Of a DNA stretch of 64,000 nucleotides, positions 43,593-53,205 are shown piece after piece; the stretch's first letter is position 1, and each line of letters opens with the position of its first letter. Origin of the DNA: Phanerochaete sordida (lineage: Eukaryota; Basidiomycota; Agaricomycetes; Polyporales; Phanerochaetaceae). The stretch is taken from positions 1,612,001 to 1,676,000 of the forward strand of contig BPQB01000001.1 in the NCBI GenBank assembly GCA_019973155.2. The letters run 5' to 3'. Both the position numbers and the translations under genes were made by a program. The notes below the pieces were generated by a model that saw only the letters and a program-made list of their open reading frames with translations, ran no database searches and was not told where the DNA came from.

Positions 43593-44896
43593 CTATAGTC
43601 CGATACTCGACTCTTCCCGTCCTGCGAAGATGAATCGGTCGTCCGCGCGCGACGCGGGGTGGTCGGCGTGGATCTCCTCCATGTCGGCGCCGTCGGCGTC
43701 GGGCGCGAGGAACGCGACGGTCTCCTCGGCGTCGCGCACGTCGTCGTCGAGCTCGTCGTCGACGGCGCGCCGCGCGACGACGGAGAGGTAGACGAAGATC
43801 GCGAGGCAGAGCAGGATGCCGGCGACGGTCGAGTAGTGGCCGAGCGCGCCGTCGTCGGTTGCGGGCGGCGCCGCGTCGCCGGGTTTCACGACGTGATACT
43901 GCGCGAAGGAGCGGATGGAGGCGCCGATGCTGGTGTGGATGATGACCTTGAAGAGCGAGAGCGCCGTGCACAGCGTGTAGGTGCGGAGGGTGAGGGAGGG
44001 CGAGGCGGCGAGGAGGCAGTTCATGACGTTGTACGGGTAGGGCGCGAGGCGGATGAGGAAGAGAAGCTTCGGACGCTTCTCGATGGCGCGCACGACGCGC
44101 TTGATGGTGACCGTGCATGAGAGCCAGCGGGAGATGCTTGCACGGAAGAAGGTGCGGGAGACGATAAATACAACGAGTGCTCCGGCGAGCGAGGCGCAAT
44201 ACGAGATGATTGCGCCTGTCCAAGCACCGTAGGTATATCCAGACAAGATAATGAGCGTGGAGTACAGAGGAATAGGTGCTGTGGACGAGCAAAGGGTGAG
44301 CGTTTCAGCGAGAGCGGCAATTAAGGACGGCACATACGGAAAGTGGTGAGGAAAATTAGCATAAAGATAGAAGCATAGCCGATGTACTCGTCAGACTTGA
44401 GCCAACGCGAGAGCTCGTCAAGGCCTGTTGGGTGTCTTAGCAACACTGGGGACTAAAATAATCGAGCAGGATTGCGCTCACCTTCAAATACTTCTGCCTT
44501 CCAGAAGCCGACGGCAGCAAGAAAACCCAGACTGGTTATTGCGTACAAGATTATTGGAGTCCACGGTTTGAGGTGGTTCGCTATTAGGAGGCCTCGCGGA
44601 CGGTTGTATGCTGGCGTGCGGCTGTAAGTAGACGGTGTCGGGATGGATCTTGCGGGGTAAGGGTATGGTAGTCGCGCAGAGTGCGGTGTCGCGGGGTGTG
44701 ATGAGGTTGGCGGTACGGTACGGCTCGCAGAGTAGAGGTCATGTTCGACCTTTTCTTGTGGGTACTCGTCTGGGCGTGCGTGTGGGTATGGTGGTGGGAT
44801 GAGAGGCGCGGGCGCAGAGTGCATTGGGGGCAGGGTGGGCGACGGTGACGATGATGAAGGCTGTCCAAGCCTCTGGGTGGTCGATGCTGCGTCCAT
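43593..44896 (-). CDS. TVP38/TMEM64-type membrane protein (SNARE-associated / DedA superfamily)
   Basis: A polytopic Golgi/ER membrane protein of the VTT-domain family; relatives act as lipid scramblases. The N-terminal 100 residues are Pro/Ser/Tyr-rich and disordered. Then WTPIILYAITSLGFLAAVGF, an amphipathic LDELSRWLKSDEYIGYASIF, the conserved FPPIPLYSTLIILSGYTYG and WTGAIISYCASLAGALVVF, and RLAPYPYNVMNCLLAA, the reentrant-loop signature. The tail is acidic (DDELDDDVRDAEE). Introns 44425-44481 and 44279-44336. I use the ATG at 44896 (MDAASTTQR); an in-frame ATG at 44980 is possible. Confidence 0.83.
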
Positions 44897-45690
44897 CTGG
44901 AGTCCAGTCCAGGTGATGGGGTGCGGGATGGTCGAGAGGGTGGGGAGGAGGGATGGCGGTCGACCGTTCGCGACGAGCAAGGAGAGGAAGGGGGGACTCC
45001 TGGAGAAGTGTCGGGAGTAGAGACCAGCTACCGTGCCATCAATACTTTTAAGATCAAGGCTCCGGTGACGCTCTTCCCACGGTCAGTCGTCCATCACCCC
45101 AGGCGCCAATCCTGCGCCCTGTGGCGGCACCCAGGGCGCACCTCCCGGGCCCTCGGGCTTTCTCTGGCGTCCGCAGCGGCCACCACAGCGCCGCCTCTCC
45201 TGTCCTGCCAGCACCCACCGCGAGACAGCGGCCGCAAGCCAAAAACTACGGTCTTGGCCCCTGTGCGGCAGCGGTGCCATTAATGCACGCGCTATACCGA
45301 AAAGGAGAGGGCTATCGTGGCCGCCTGTGCGGACCTGTCAGCGCTCTGCATGGATGGGGTTCTCGTGACGTGCCCAATTGGATGCTTCGGGGGATTATCA
45401 CACAGCCAGGGCAAGGTTCTGTACGCACCGCGAGAGCCACCGCGCCATGCTCGCAGACGATAGCCTATCCGCCCATGTGCCCCGCCACGGTCTTTCCCCG
45501 CCCGCCCCGTCCCATGAGCAAAACCCCGCGGGACAACCGTTCTCCAGCCTGAAAAGTGTGCGTCCGAAATTCGAATGAGCCAGCTTCGAGGGAGCTCCCC
45601 GCGCGGCACAGCCACCGCCCCGCTCCACGCCTGCACGTGCGCGTCCCGCTTTGCCCTCCTCTCTGTCCGTCCCGCCACAGCTCTCCGGGC
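44897..45690. other. GC-rich intergenic, divergent promoters
   Basis: About 800 bases between two divergent starts. Only overlapping GC-driven open frames; no gene supported. Confidence 0.45.
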
Positions 45691-46127
45691 ATGCCGCTCT
45701 CCCTCGCCCAACGTGCCTCCCGATACGTGACGCGCCCGCGCTGGCACTCGCCAGCCCCGCGGCGGCCCTACAGCACCGAGCAGCCCCAGGGCAGGCCGCG
45801 GTCCGCATACGCGACCTGGTACACGGAGATGCTCCCGGGCATGGTCCCGGTCGCCCTCCTTGGCTCAGCGGTCTACGTGGTGCGTGGTCATTGCCCCCGG
45901 GGCCACGTTCGGCGCAGTGACGTCCCACGCCTTCCTTCCAGGGCCTCCGCTTCCTCCAGGCGAGCCTGTCCCACGAGCGGTTCCTCGACGAGGCGCGGGC
46001 GCGCGTGCAGGAGCTCGAGCGCGAGATAGCGATGCTCCGCGAGCAGCAGAGTCGTGGAGACGTAGCACAAAGCGTGCTGCAGGGCGCAGGCGAGGAGGAG
46101 ACAAAGCGCAGCGGCTGGCTCTGGTGA
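45691..46127 (+). CDS. Small mitochondrial single-pass membrane protein, unrecognised
   Basis: Two exons, 45691-45879 and 45942-46127, 124 residues. The N-terminus (MPLSLAQRASRYVTRPRWHS) is a basic presequence. A conserved-looking TWYTEMLPGMVPVALLGSAV segment ends in one membrane helix, followed by a coiled coil (DEARARVQELEREIAMLREQ) and the end KRSGWLW. The layout (presequence, one helix, coiled coil, Trp end) is that of small inner-membrane or respiratory-complex accessory proteins. No name is justified. Confidence 0.72.
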
Positions 46128-47534
46128 ACCTGCGACGTTTTCCCGCCCAGCACACTATTGTTCCCGACGTGAATGCAGCCACGACCACCGTCCACACCGC
46201 CCGCCACGTTCGCGCCCCCACCACTGCTTCCAGCAAAACTTGGCCTGCACGAACTTGGACCGCAGTGCGAAGATGCCATCTCCACCTTCGAAGCACGTTT
46301 CTCGCACTGCACGGTTGTCGCGGTCAGATGGTCGCCGCACATCGCTCTGCAGAGATCCTTCCTACGCTAGCTAACTATGTATCACACTCTGCTAGTAACA
46401 CGTCCGTTGCCTGTGCAACCCCCACATGTCCGACGCAGCACTCGCACCGCGGCATGGCGTGCCAGGCGTCCAGCGACGGACCAGCACCAACATCACGTCA
46501 CGTCAGGCCTTAGGCCGCGCCCCTGCCTTATCAGAGTGCAGAAGGCAGCGCCATAACGGCAGCTCCAAAGCACAAACCCTGCGAACCCTGGGCCCTCGAG
46601 CATGTTCCGGCGCAGGGCAAACAGATGGTGGCAGGGGGCGCGCTCGCACCATGCTGTATGTCACGGCGCCATGCATTGCACGCACGCTTCAGCACCGCCG
46701 CGCCTGACGGCCGTCGCACAGCGCACAGCCCACCCGTCGCGACGCGAGACCGCGCCTCTGTCCGCGGCCCCAGTGCGTCTGTGACATCTGCGCAGGCCGC
46801 GAGGCGCGCCGCGAGCGTGCCGCGAAGACCCGGCGCGATCCCGCTGCCAGCGCGATCCGGACAGTGACGCAGCGCGCCGCCGGGCGGGGCTTCGAAAAAT
46901 TGTGGCGGGCGGCGGGCGACCCCGGTCCTGGGTCGGTCAGCTTGTGATGACGTCGTGAGTGTGCGCAGTCATGCGCAGTCTCCCAACTTCTCCCGAATTG
47001 CGTTGGGGGGCCAATCTCCGCTGAAAAAAAATTATCGTGATGGTGACTCACGATATCGGCCTGACGTTCGCCCTGCGGCGTGAGTAAGGACGCGCTGCGG
47101 AACGCCACCATGGGCGGCGCACGGCGTGCGCTGGGACCCGAGAGCGACGCCACACGAGAAGCAGCCGCTGTTCTTACGAAGGCGTCGGTCATCAGTGTTT
47201 GCGTGTTTGCCGGCGGGCCTCGAACAGCACTGCGAGGCTTCTCTGTCATTGTTCGAGTACGCGTGTGTCCCGCCAGGGAGCATGCGAAGATCTGTCGAGG
47301 AGCTGAGCTTGAGAGATCTGCTGAGCGACGCTTGCCTCATGGGGCACGCTCTGTCATTCAGACCCGGGGTCGTCAGGGCGCAGCCGAAATCGTGGTCAGC
47401 CGTGCAGAGTGAGAGGGTATATAGCAGCTGCATTAGCGAATAAAGATACGATAGTAGAACATCTCCGTTGTCGAGCAAGCAAGCATATAGAGCAGAAGCA
47501 GTGGTACACAGACATGAAGCAGGAGTAGCTTTGT
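46128..47534. other. Long intergenic region, no gene seen
   Basis: 1.4 kb, very GC-rich to about 46930 and more mixed after. Many overlapping frames on both strands (for example 186 codons minus at 46689-47249) lack motifs and are compositional. Confidence 0.5.
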
Positions 47535-48976
47535 CTAAGCTTTTACGGTCTTCAGGACCTCCAGGCGATGTCGCTCGTAGGCCTTGGAAGTACTGCAATG
47601 GCCGGATCAGTGACAGTGTACGAGCACGAGGGATAAATGGCGCACCTCAGGAACGCAGCCGCCAACCCGGTCAGAGTCTGGACAGGCCCCTTGTAGCGCT
47701 TGAAGTTGAAGACGTTGTAGGCTCAAGGAAGAACAGGTCAGATGGCATGATCTAGAAGATCGCCAGGGTAATTGTGGTACATACAGACGAAGATGAGGTC
47801 CATGAGGAGCTTCCATCGGCTCATAAGGATCCAGTAATCCTTGCGTTGCAGGCGACCAAGCTCCTTCTGGTCCAACTTGGTCGCAGTGGGGTTGGACTTC
47901 GCAGTAGAGCCGCCCAGCGACTCCGTATATGCCCTCGACTCCACTGCACGACGCGTTAGTGACGACACCGCGGCACGCCGGGGAACGGGAGGCGCGCACC
48001 TTGGTGCTGCTGCTCGATGATCATGCTGCGCTCGACGCCGTTCTCGACGAGGTTCACGAGCGTCGTCATGAACCAGCACCAGTCCGCGTAGTACGCCGCG
48101 CGCTCGCCCGTACGCTTGCCGATGAGGCCGAGGCGCGAGAGCGTCGCGACGTCGTCCGAGACGCCGTTCACGAGCTCGAGCAGCGTCGGCGGCGAGGCGT
48201 GCAGGAACGTGTGCAGCAGCGGCCGCTTCTGCGGCTGCGCCTTCGTGCCCTCGAGCGAGACGTCGACGTTGTGCTGCGCCTGGATGGACGTCAAGGGCTC
48301 CAGCCAGTTGAACAAGATGAGGCACTTCCTGTTCGGACGTGATCAGCCTGGCCTGTACAAGGTTCACAGTCGAGAAGGACGCGCGGCACAGTGGTCGGGT
48401 AAGGTGCCCAGAATACATACCTAGTCAGCGAGAATCCCGCTATTCCTGCCTCCAGACGTTTGGTCATCTCGGTTTCCCATGACGGCCGCTTCGTATGCCT
48501 GAAGAAGGACGACTTTGCCAGTGAAGTATGTACCAGGAGGTACAAGCGCATGGTATATTGTAGTATTTTCTACTCAAGAATGAGCTTCTGTCGCTGTAGA
48601 TTGCTGCGTTACATACAAATGCCTTGTCTCGGCCATAGCTCGTCTTGAGCATCTCTCGCCAAACCTCCGTTGCCCGCGCCCTGGGCTGCCCTTGCTTGTG
48701 CATCGCCTCCTCCGCCTCTTCTTCCATCAGTTCGGGCTGGTTCTCTATGACCTCCTCTTTGGGGGTGTATATGTCGCCTCCATACACGTGGTTATTCGAG
48801 ACGATGGATGTCCGAGGCGTGCGAGGCGGATGTGGTGAGAGCGGGTTCATTTGGAACGAGCTGGTCGAGGCGGAGCTAAAGGAGTTGAAGTACTCGTCGT
48901 CCTGCAGCGAGGCCGCTGAGGACGCCATGGCGGAGGTGTGGTCGTGTGCGGCGTGGGGGAAGGATATGGAGGACAT
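47535..48976 (-). CDS. Peroxisomal membrane protein PEX11 family
   Basis: A peroxisome elongation/division factor. After an acidic, Pro-rich N-terminus comes GRDKAFKILQYTMRLYLLVH, the conserved helix start of PEX11. Then follow RLEAGIAGFSLTRKCLILFN, LLELVNGVSDDVATLSRLGL, WCWFMTTLVNLVENGVERSM and DLIFVSYNVFNFKRYKGPVQ. The last exons end with AYERHRLEVLKTVKA and TAG at 47537-47535. Introns follow DKAF, SLTR, EQQHQ, IFVS and AFLR. In-frame ATGs exist at 49030, 48976 and 48928; I use 48976 (MSSISFPH). It is divergent from the dynein light-chain gene. Confidence 0.83.
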
Positions 48977-49171
48977 GGTCGTCTCCGGTGACCTTGGGCC
49001 TGACGCGACCGAAGCGAGCTGGCCCAACACGCGCCACGTGAAATTGCCGCTTTGGGGCTAGGCGCCGAGTGATCGCGACGCTGCCGTTTGCGGACGCTCG
49101 CGAGCCCCAACCAGAGCCAGCAACGCTAACGCTTGCATGCAAACCGCTCGCCTGCACGCCCTACGCCCACC

Positions 49172-49774
49172 ATGATTTCGCCCACAGGCCTCCGCTCGCC
49201 CTCCAATCCACGCTCGTCAGCCCCCTCGCCGCGTCCGACCTTCGACTCGGACCTCCTGCGGGCGTACATGAAGAAGCTGCTGCAGTCCACCTTGCAGAAC
49301 GCAACATGGCCGCCCGCACGCGAGCGGGACAGGGTCAAGGGGTGGATGAAGGAGATTGGAGAACGTGTCAAGGAACGGATGCTTGGTGCGCCTTGCTTAC
49401 AACGACTCTCAGTCGGCTGCTAACGCATCGACTGCAGAGATTCAGCCGCGTGGATAGTAAGTATGTCTGTCGTCCCCTTGGCTGCGTGCTAACGAAGGCT
49501 GTTACAGCAAATACATCGTAATGACACAAATCAACGAGAACTTAGGACAAGGGGGAAGGTGCGTAGCTCTTGAGTGTAGGCAAACTATCGAAATAAACAG
49601 GGCGTGCTCTATAGGGCCGACGTGGTCTGCCACTGGGAGGACACAGACGCTGTGGCGCAAGAGATGTTCGCGAATGTGAGTACCGATCGCTTTCTGTGCT
49701 TGAGCACTACCGAACGCAGCCTCCAGGAATCAATAATATGTATATGTGTCGCGTTCGCTGTGCGGACAATCTGA
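49172..49774 (+). CDS. Tctex-type dynein light chain (DYNLT family)
   Basis: A small subunit of the cytoplasmic dynein family. The blocks LLRAYMKKLLQSTLQNATWP, YKYIVMTQINENLGQGGRAD, VCHWEDTDAVAQEMFAN and the end NESIICICVAFAVRTI are characteristic. Exons: 49172-49385, 49438-49456 (19 nt), 49508-49558, 49615-49675, 49727-49774; phases agree and give 130 residues. The last exon starts at GAA (49727), since the upstream AG choice would break the NES start of the final strand. Its two last exons have a decayed copy near 51.4-51.6 kb. Confidence 0.85.
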
Positions 49775-50199
49775 CTCTCTGGATCGTGTGCACACACGCC
49801 GCCACCACTACCTTCTGCCATACCCGCATACAACATGGAAGAAAGCATATACCCACCAATTCGGTCTGAGCTGTTGACATATGTTGGATAGAACGTGCGC
49901 AAACCACTGTATTCTATGGTGTGGGACTCAACGTTATCTTAGTCTACCCATGATTGACGTCGTAATATAAGCTGTAGATTTATCTGCACTGTCATCGTGC
50001 TGAAGTCAACCGACCGTGACCTGTGCCATGACCGCAGATGACCGTGGCGGCATACAATGAGGAGCTCGGCCGCCGATATATCGACAGCCCGCCCCGGGCT
50101 CCTCTGAGGCTCGTGTTAACATCCCCGAGGCAGCAGCTGACTGTGGGTTGGTTACTGACCGAGCTCCTTGTTGATCGCATCCTCGTCGGTTCCGAGCTG

Positions 50200-50207
50200 T
50201 ATAAATA
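50200..50207 (+). promoter_or_regulatory. TATA box of methyltransferase 1
   Basis: tataaata, 65 bases before the ATG. The interval 49775-50199 upstream holds no gene. Confidence 0.5.
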
Positions 50208-50264
50208 CCTGCGAGGACGTCGCCCTTAGGTCATTACCAGCCTCACCCAACCTCCCTATTCAAG

Positions 50265-51174
50265 ATGGCTACTTCTCACAACCTCACTTTCGAGGAACAG
50301 TTCGCGCAAGTGCGCAAGTTCGTCGGCGCCGACCCCGACCAGGGCTGGGACGACGCGTGGTCCGTACTGTCTCACACATCGTCGAAGTCGATCAGACCTG
50401 ACCGACGCGCGCGTACCTCTAGGAAAGCGGGCCTGATCCCTTGGGACGCCGGGGAGGTCCAGCCGGCTCTGCGTGACCTGCTCAACTCAGGCGAGCTCAA
50501 ACTCCCTAAGGCTGGCCGTGCGCTCGTTCCTGGGTGTGGCAAGGTGCGTGAGCTGCAAACCTTGCCAGAGAAAGAGTGCGCTGACCGCAGAGATATAATG
50601 TCAGGGTTATGACGGCCCTCTCATTGCATCCGCGACAGGCCTCGATACGCTGTCCGTCGATATCTCCTCTACAGCCGTGGAGCAGGCCAAAGAGTCGGTT
50701 CTAAGATCATACGTCGCGGTTCCTCGCTGATGACGGTCACCACAGATATGTCTCCAAGCTTGGCCTGCCGGACACCACCCGTATCTCATATGAGCTCAAG
50801 GATTTCTTCACACTCGGAGCCTCAGAAGACGAGAAGTTTGACCTCGTGTACGACTACACGTACGTCGCAGCCCACTCAGCTTTGCTCCGCCTTGCTGAAT
50901 TGCTCTTCGCAGATTCTTCCCTGCCATCCCCCCATCGCGCCGCGGCGAGTGGGGACAGGTTATCCGCCGCATCGTCAAGCCCGGAGGCTACCTCGTCGCG
51001 CTCGCCTTCCCTATCGACCCTCCGCGCGAAGGCGGCCCGCCGTTCTTCGTCAGGCCCGAACACTACGTCGACGTCATTGGCGATGGCTGGGAGAAAGTGA
51101 TAGACAAGGTCCCCGAGACGAGCTTGGAAGGCCGTGCAGGTAGGGAGCGGCTTCTCGTGTGGAAGAAGCTGTAG
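50265..51174 (+). CDS. SAM-dependent methyltransferase, thiopurine S-methyltransferase (TPMT) family, copy 1
   Basis: TPMT-family enzymes methylate thiols, thiocyanate, halides or thiopurines. MATSHNLTFEEQFAQVRKFV starts the protein. Exons join as DDAW|KAGLIPWDAG, then ALVPGCGK|GYDGPLI (SAM-binding loop), LDTLSVDISSTAVEQAKE|YV, LVYDYT|FFPAIPP, and GEWGQVIRRIVKPGGYLVAL; it ends RLLVWKKL. Four introns, the first with a GTCCGT donor. The D-x-G replacement by PGCGKGYD and the DFFTLG-DEKFDLVYDYT block match fungal members. About 238 residues. The substrate is unknown. It is followed by a tandem copy. Confidence 0.87.
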
Positions 51175-51394
51175 CCTCCTGGAGCGAATTCTGCAATCCT
51201 ACTGTTTGCGGCGATGATGACATACAGTGGGCCACGATATCAAGTTTTGCTGGACTTTGCTGAGGCGTGCCGCGGCTCTGAGTCGGACATCGACTGCCCG
51301 AGGCCGCCATAGTCATGGGCGCGCCGACGACTACCGTGCAGGGTCAACGGCGCGCCGATCCCGACGGCGTCGGATAGGGGATATTGTGCCCGAT

Positions 51395-51600
51395 GCCCGA
51401 CGTGGTTGCCACCAGCGTGAATCTGGAGGATGTGGCAAGGGCTGTGGCGCAAGCGGTTTACGCCAGTGTGAGTGCAACCGACATCCCCTGCATGCAAATA
51501 CTCACCAGTTGATCATCGGAATCCGATACCGCGTTCACCGCGCTGATAATCTGGCTGTCTGAGCGCCGTGAGCGGTGGGCACATTCGCCGCCACTGCCAC
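51395..51600 (+). pseudogene. Decayed 3' end of a Tctex dynein light chain
   Basis: ADVV...AVAQAVYAS resembles ADVVCHWEDTDAVAQEMFAN of the intact gene, followed by a gtgagt donor and a cag acceptor, then LIIGIRYRVHRADNLAV and a stop, matching the position of the intact last exon. Codons are changed and no first exons are visible. The non-coding flank (cgccgccactgcc) is also similar. Confidence 0.5.
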
Positions 51601-51905
51601 CTCCGATAATACCGCTGGTAATTCGCGAAGGATAGGATAAGTGGATACTCCGAACCCCCGCCGAGAGCTGTGAAACTGCTGACGAAGCGTTCAAGACCTG
51701 TCAGATATGGACGAGCTTTTGCGACTGTGAGCCTCACACCACGATGGGCAACGTCGTATTTATGGTGCGACAGTTTCCCGACCGGGTCACTTGCAACAGC
51801 CACCGTGACGTGGGCGGCCTGCAAGGGGAATCAACGGGTGCCGTAAAGGGGCCCGTACGCGTCAGCCTGTGTCACTTTCAGAACTCTCTCACGAACGCTG
51901 AGCGG

Positions 51906-51914
51906 TATATAAAT
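51906..51914 (+). promoter_or_regulatory. TATA box of methyltransferase 2
   Basis: tatataaat, 51 bases before the ATG, at a position equivalent to that in copy 1. Confidence 0.5.
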
Positions 51915-51956
51915 CTCGGTGCCTCCCTTGTCTCCCCCACAGAGCCCACAGCAGCG

Positions 51957-52862
51957 ATGGCCGACATTCAAACCCTCTCCAGTTCACAGAAATTCGATCT
52001 CGTGCGCCAGTACCTAGGCGCTGACTCTGAGCGCGGTTGGGATAATGCATGGTCTGTTATGTGTCCACATATCACCACGGATGTTAGCAACTGACCGCCA
52101 CATGCATTCAAAGGAAGGTAGATTTGACGCCGTGGGATGCTGGACAGTCCCAGCCACCTTTACGCGACCTCCTCAAGTCCGGCCTGCTCCAGCTGCCAGC
52201 CACAGGCCGCGCGCTCGTCCCTGGCTGTGGCAAGGTACGGGCATCCTTCCCGAACCTGCGAAGACTCGCTCACCGCATGAGCTCTGTCGCAGGGTTACGA
52301 TGCACCTCTCATCGCGTCGTCCACTGGCCTGGACACGCTTTCCATAGATATCTCTCCGACGGCCGTGCAACAGGCTCGAGAGTGAGTATCAGTTCTGTCC
52401 GACCACGCTGAATGCTGACCATGTCTTGCAGCTATGTAGCCAAACTCGACCTTCCGAGTACCGCAACCGTCCATTTCGAGCAGAGGGACTTCTTCTCTCT
52501 TGGAGAGTCTGAAGACGAGAAGTTCCATCTGGTATACGACTACACGTATGTCTCACATTCGCCAAGCATGCACTAGCTGGCTGAACTGACTTTACCGCAG
52601 TTTCTTCGTTGCTATCCCGCCTGAACGTCGCAGCGAATGGGGTCAGGTCATGCGTCGCGTGGTCAGGCCGGGTGGCTACTTGGTCACGCTCGTTTATCCC
52701 ATTGATCCACCTGTCGACACCGGCCCCCCGTTCTTCGTAAGGCCAGAACATTACATCAACGTCCTGGGAGATGGCTGGGAGAAGACTCTGGACAAAATAC
52801 CTGAAGTGAGTCTTGAGCACCACAAGAACAGGGAGCGTCTTGTTGTTTGGAGGAGGAAGTAA
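51957..52862 (+). CDS. SAM-dependent methyltransferase, TPMT family, copy 2
   Basis: Tandem paralogue of copy 1 with the same four intron positions. Blocks: MADIQTLSSSQKFDLVRQYL, DNAW|KVDLTPWDAG, ALVPGCGK|GYDAPLI, LDTLSIDISPTAVQQARD|YV, LVYDYT|FFVAIPP, GQVMRRVVRPGGYLVTLVYP and the end RLVVWRRK. The SAM loop and the acidic residue after the second strand are kept, so it is probably active. The differences fall mainly in the helices around the acceptor pocket (PIDPPVDTGPP against PIDPPREGGPP), so substrates may differ. The frame is intact. Confidence 0.86.
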
Positions 52863-53205
52863 TGTCGTTGAACAATCAAAGAGCGTCTCGGAGTTCGAGA
52901 GTTAAGATATTCTGCTTAAGCTTGCCATGTGAAGGGTAAAGAAATTGCGAACCGAATCCTCCACGCTAATTCATTGTAATACTCGTTGAGGCTTGGCTGC
53001 TGAGAAGCCTTGCGGAAATTCGGTGAGCAACGGGCTGCCCGAGGCTCCGAGGAAGCCTGGGCAAGCGCTTTGTACGGGCGCCCCGACGCTTTCCAAACGG
53101 GGCCCGAGGCACGTGGCAAATTTTGGCCGGAATGCGGGCGTGAACATCGAGCTGGTCGTCTGCAATCACCGTCCTGCTCGCTACTCGTCGCCGCCGGGTC
53201 CTTCG
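52863..53205. other. Promoter region, frame open but no ATG
   Basis: The frame of the next gene is open upstream to about 52993 but has no ATG before 53206, so this is treated as leader. Confidence 0.45.

Larger units (their letters stand above)
49615..52862 (+). repeat. Segmental tandem duplication (dynein light chain 3' end + methyltransferase)
   Basis: Unit 1 runs from the fourth exon of the dynein light-chain gene through methyltransferase 1; unit 2 from about 51395 through methyltransferase 2. Similar blocks include ccgacgtggt, gctgtggcgcaag, a following gtgagt-like donor, and downstream cgccgccactgccacct against cgccgccaccactacctt. Methyltransferase introns sit at the same codons. Confidence 0.6.

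Noticed and set aside
47738..48418. 226-codon minus frame within the PEX11 locus
   Set aside because: Frame-shifted shadow of the PEX11 exons; the true frame carries the conserved PEX11 blocks across introns.
51240..51390. First exons of the decayed dynein light chain
   Set aside because: I could not find similarity to the intact first exons here; the duplication seems to begin inside the fourth exon.
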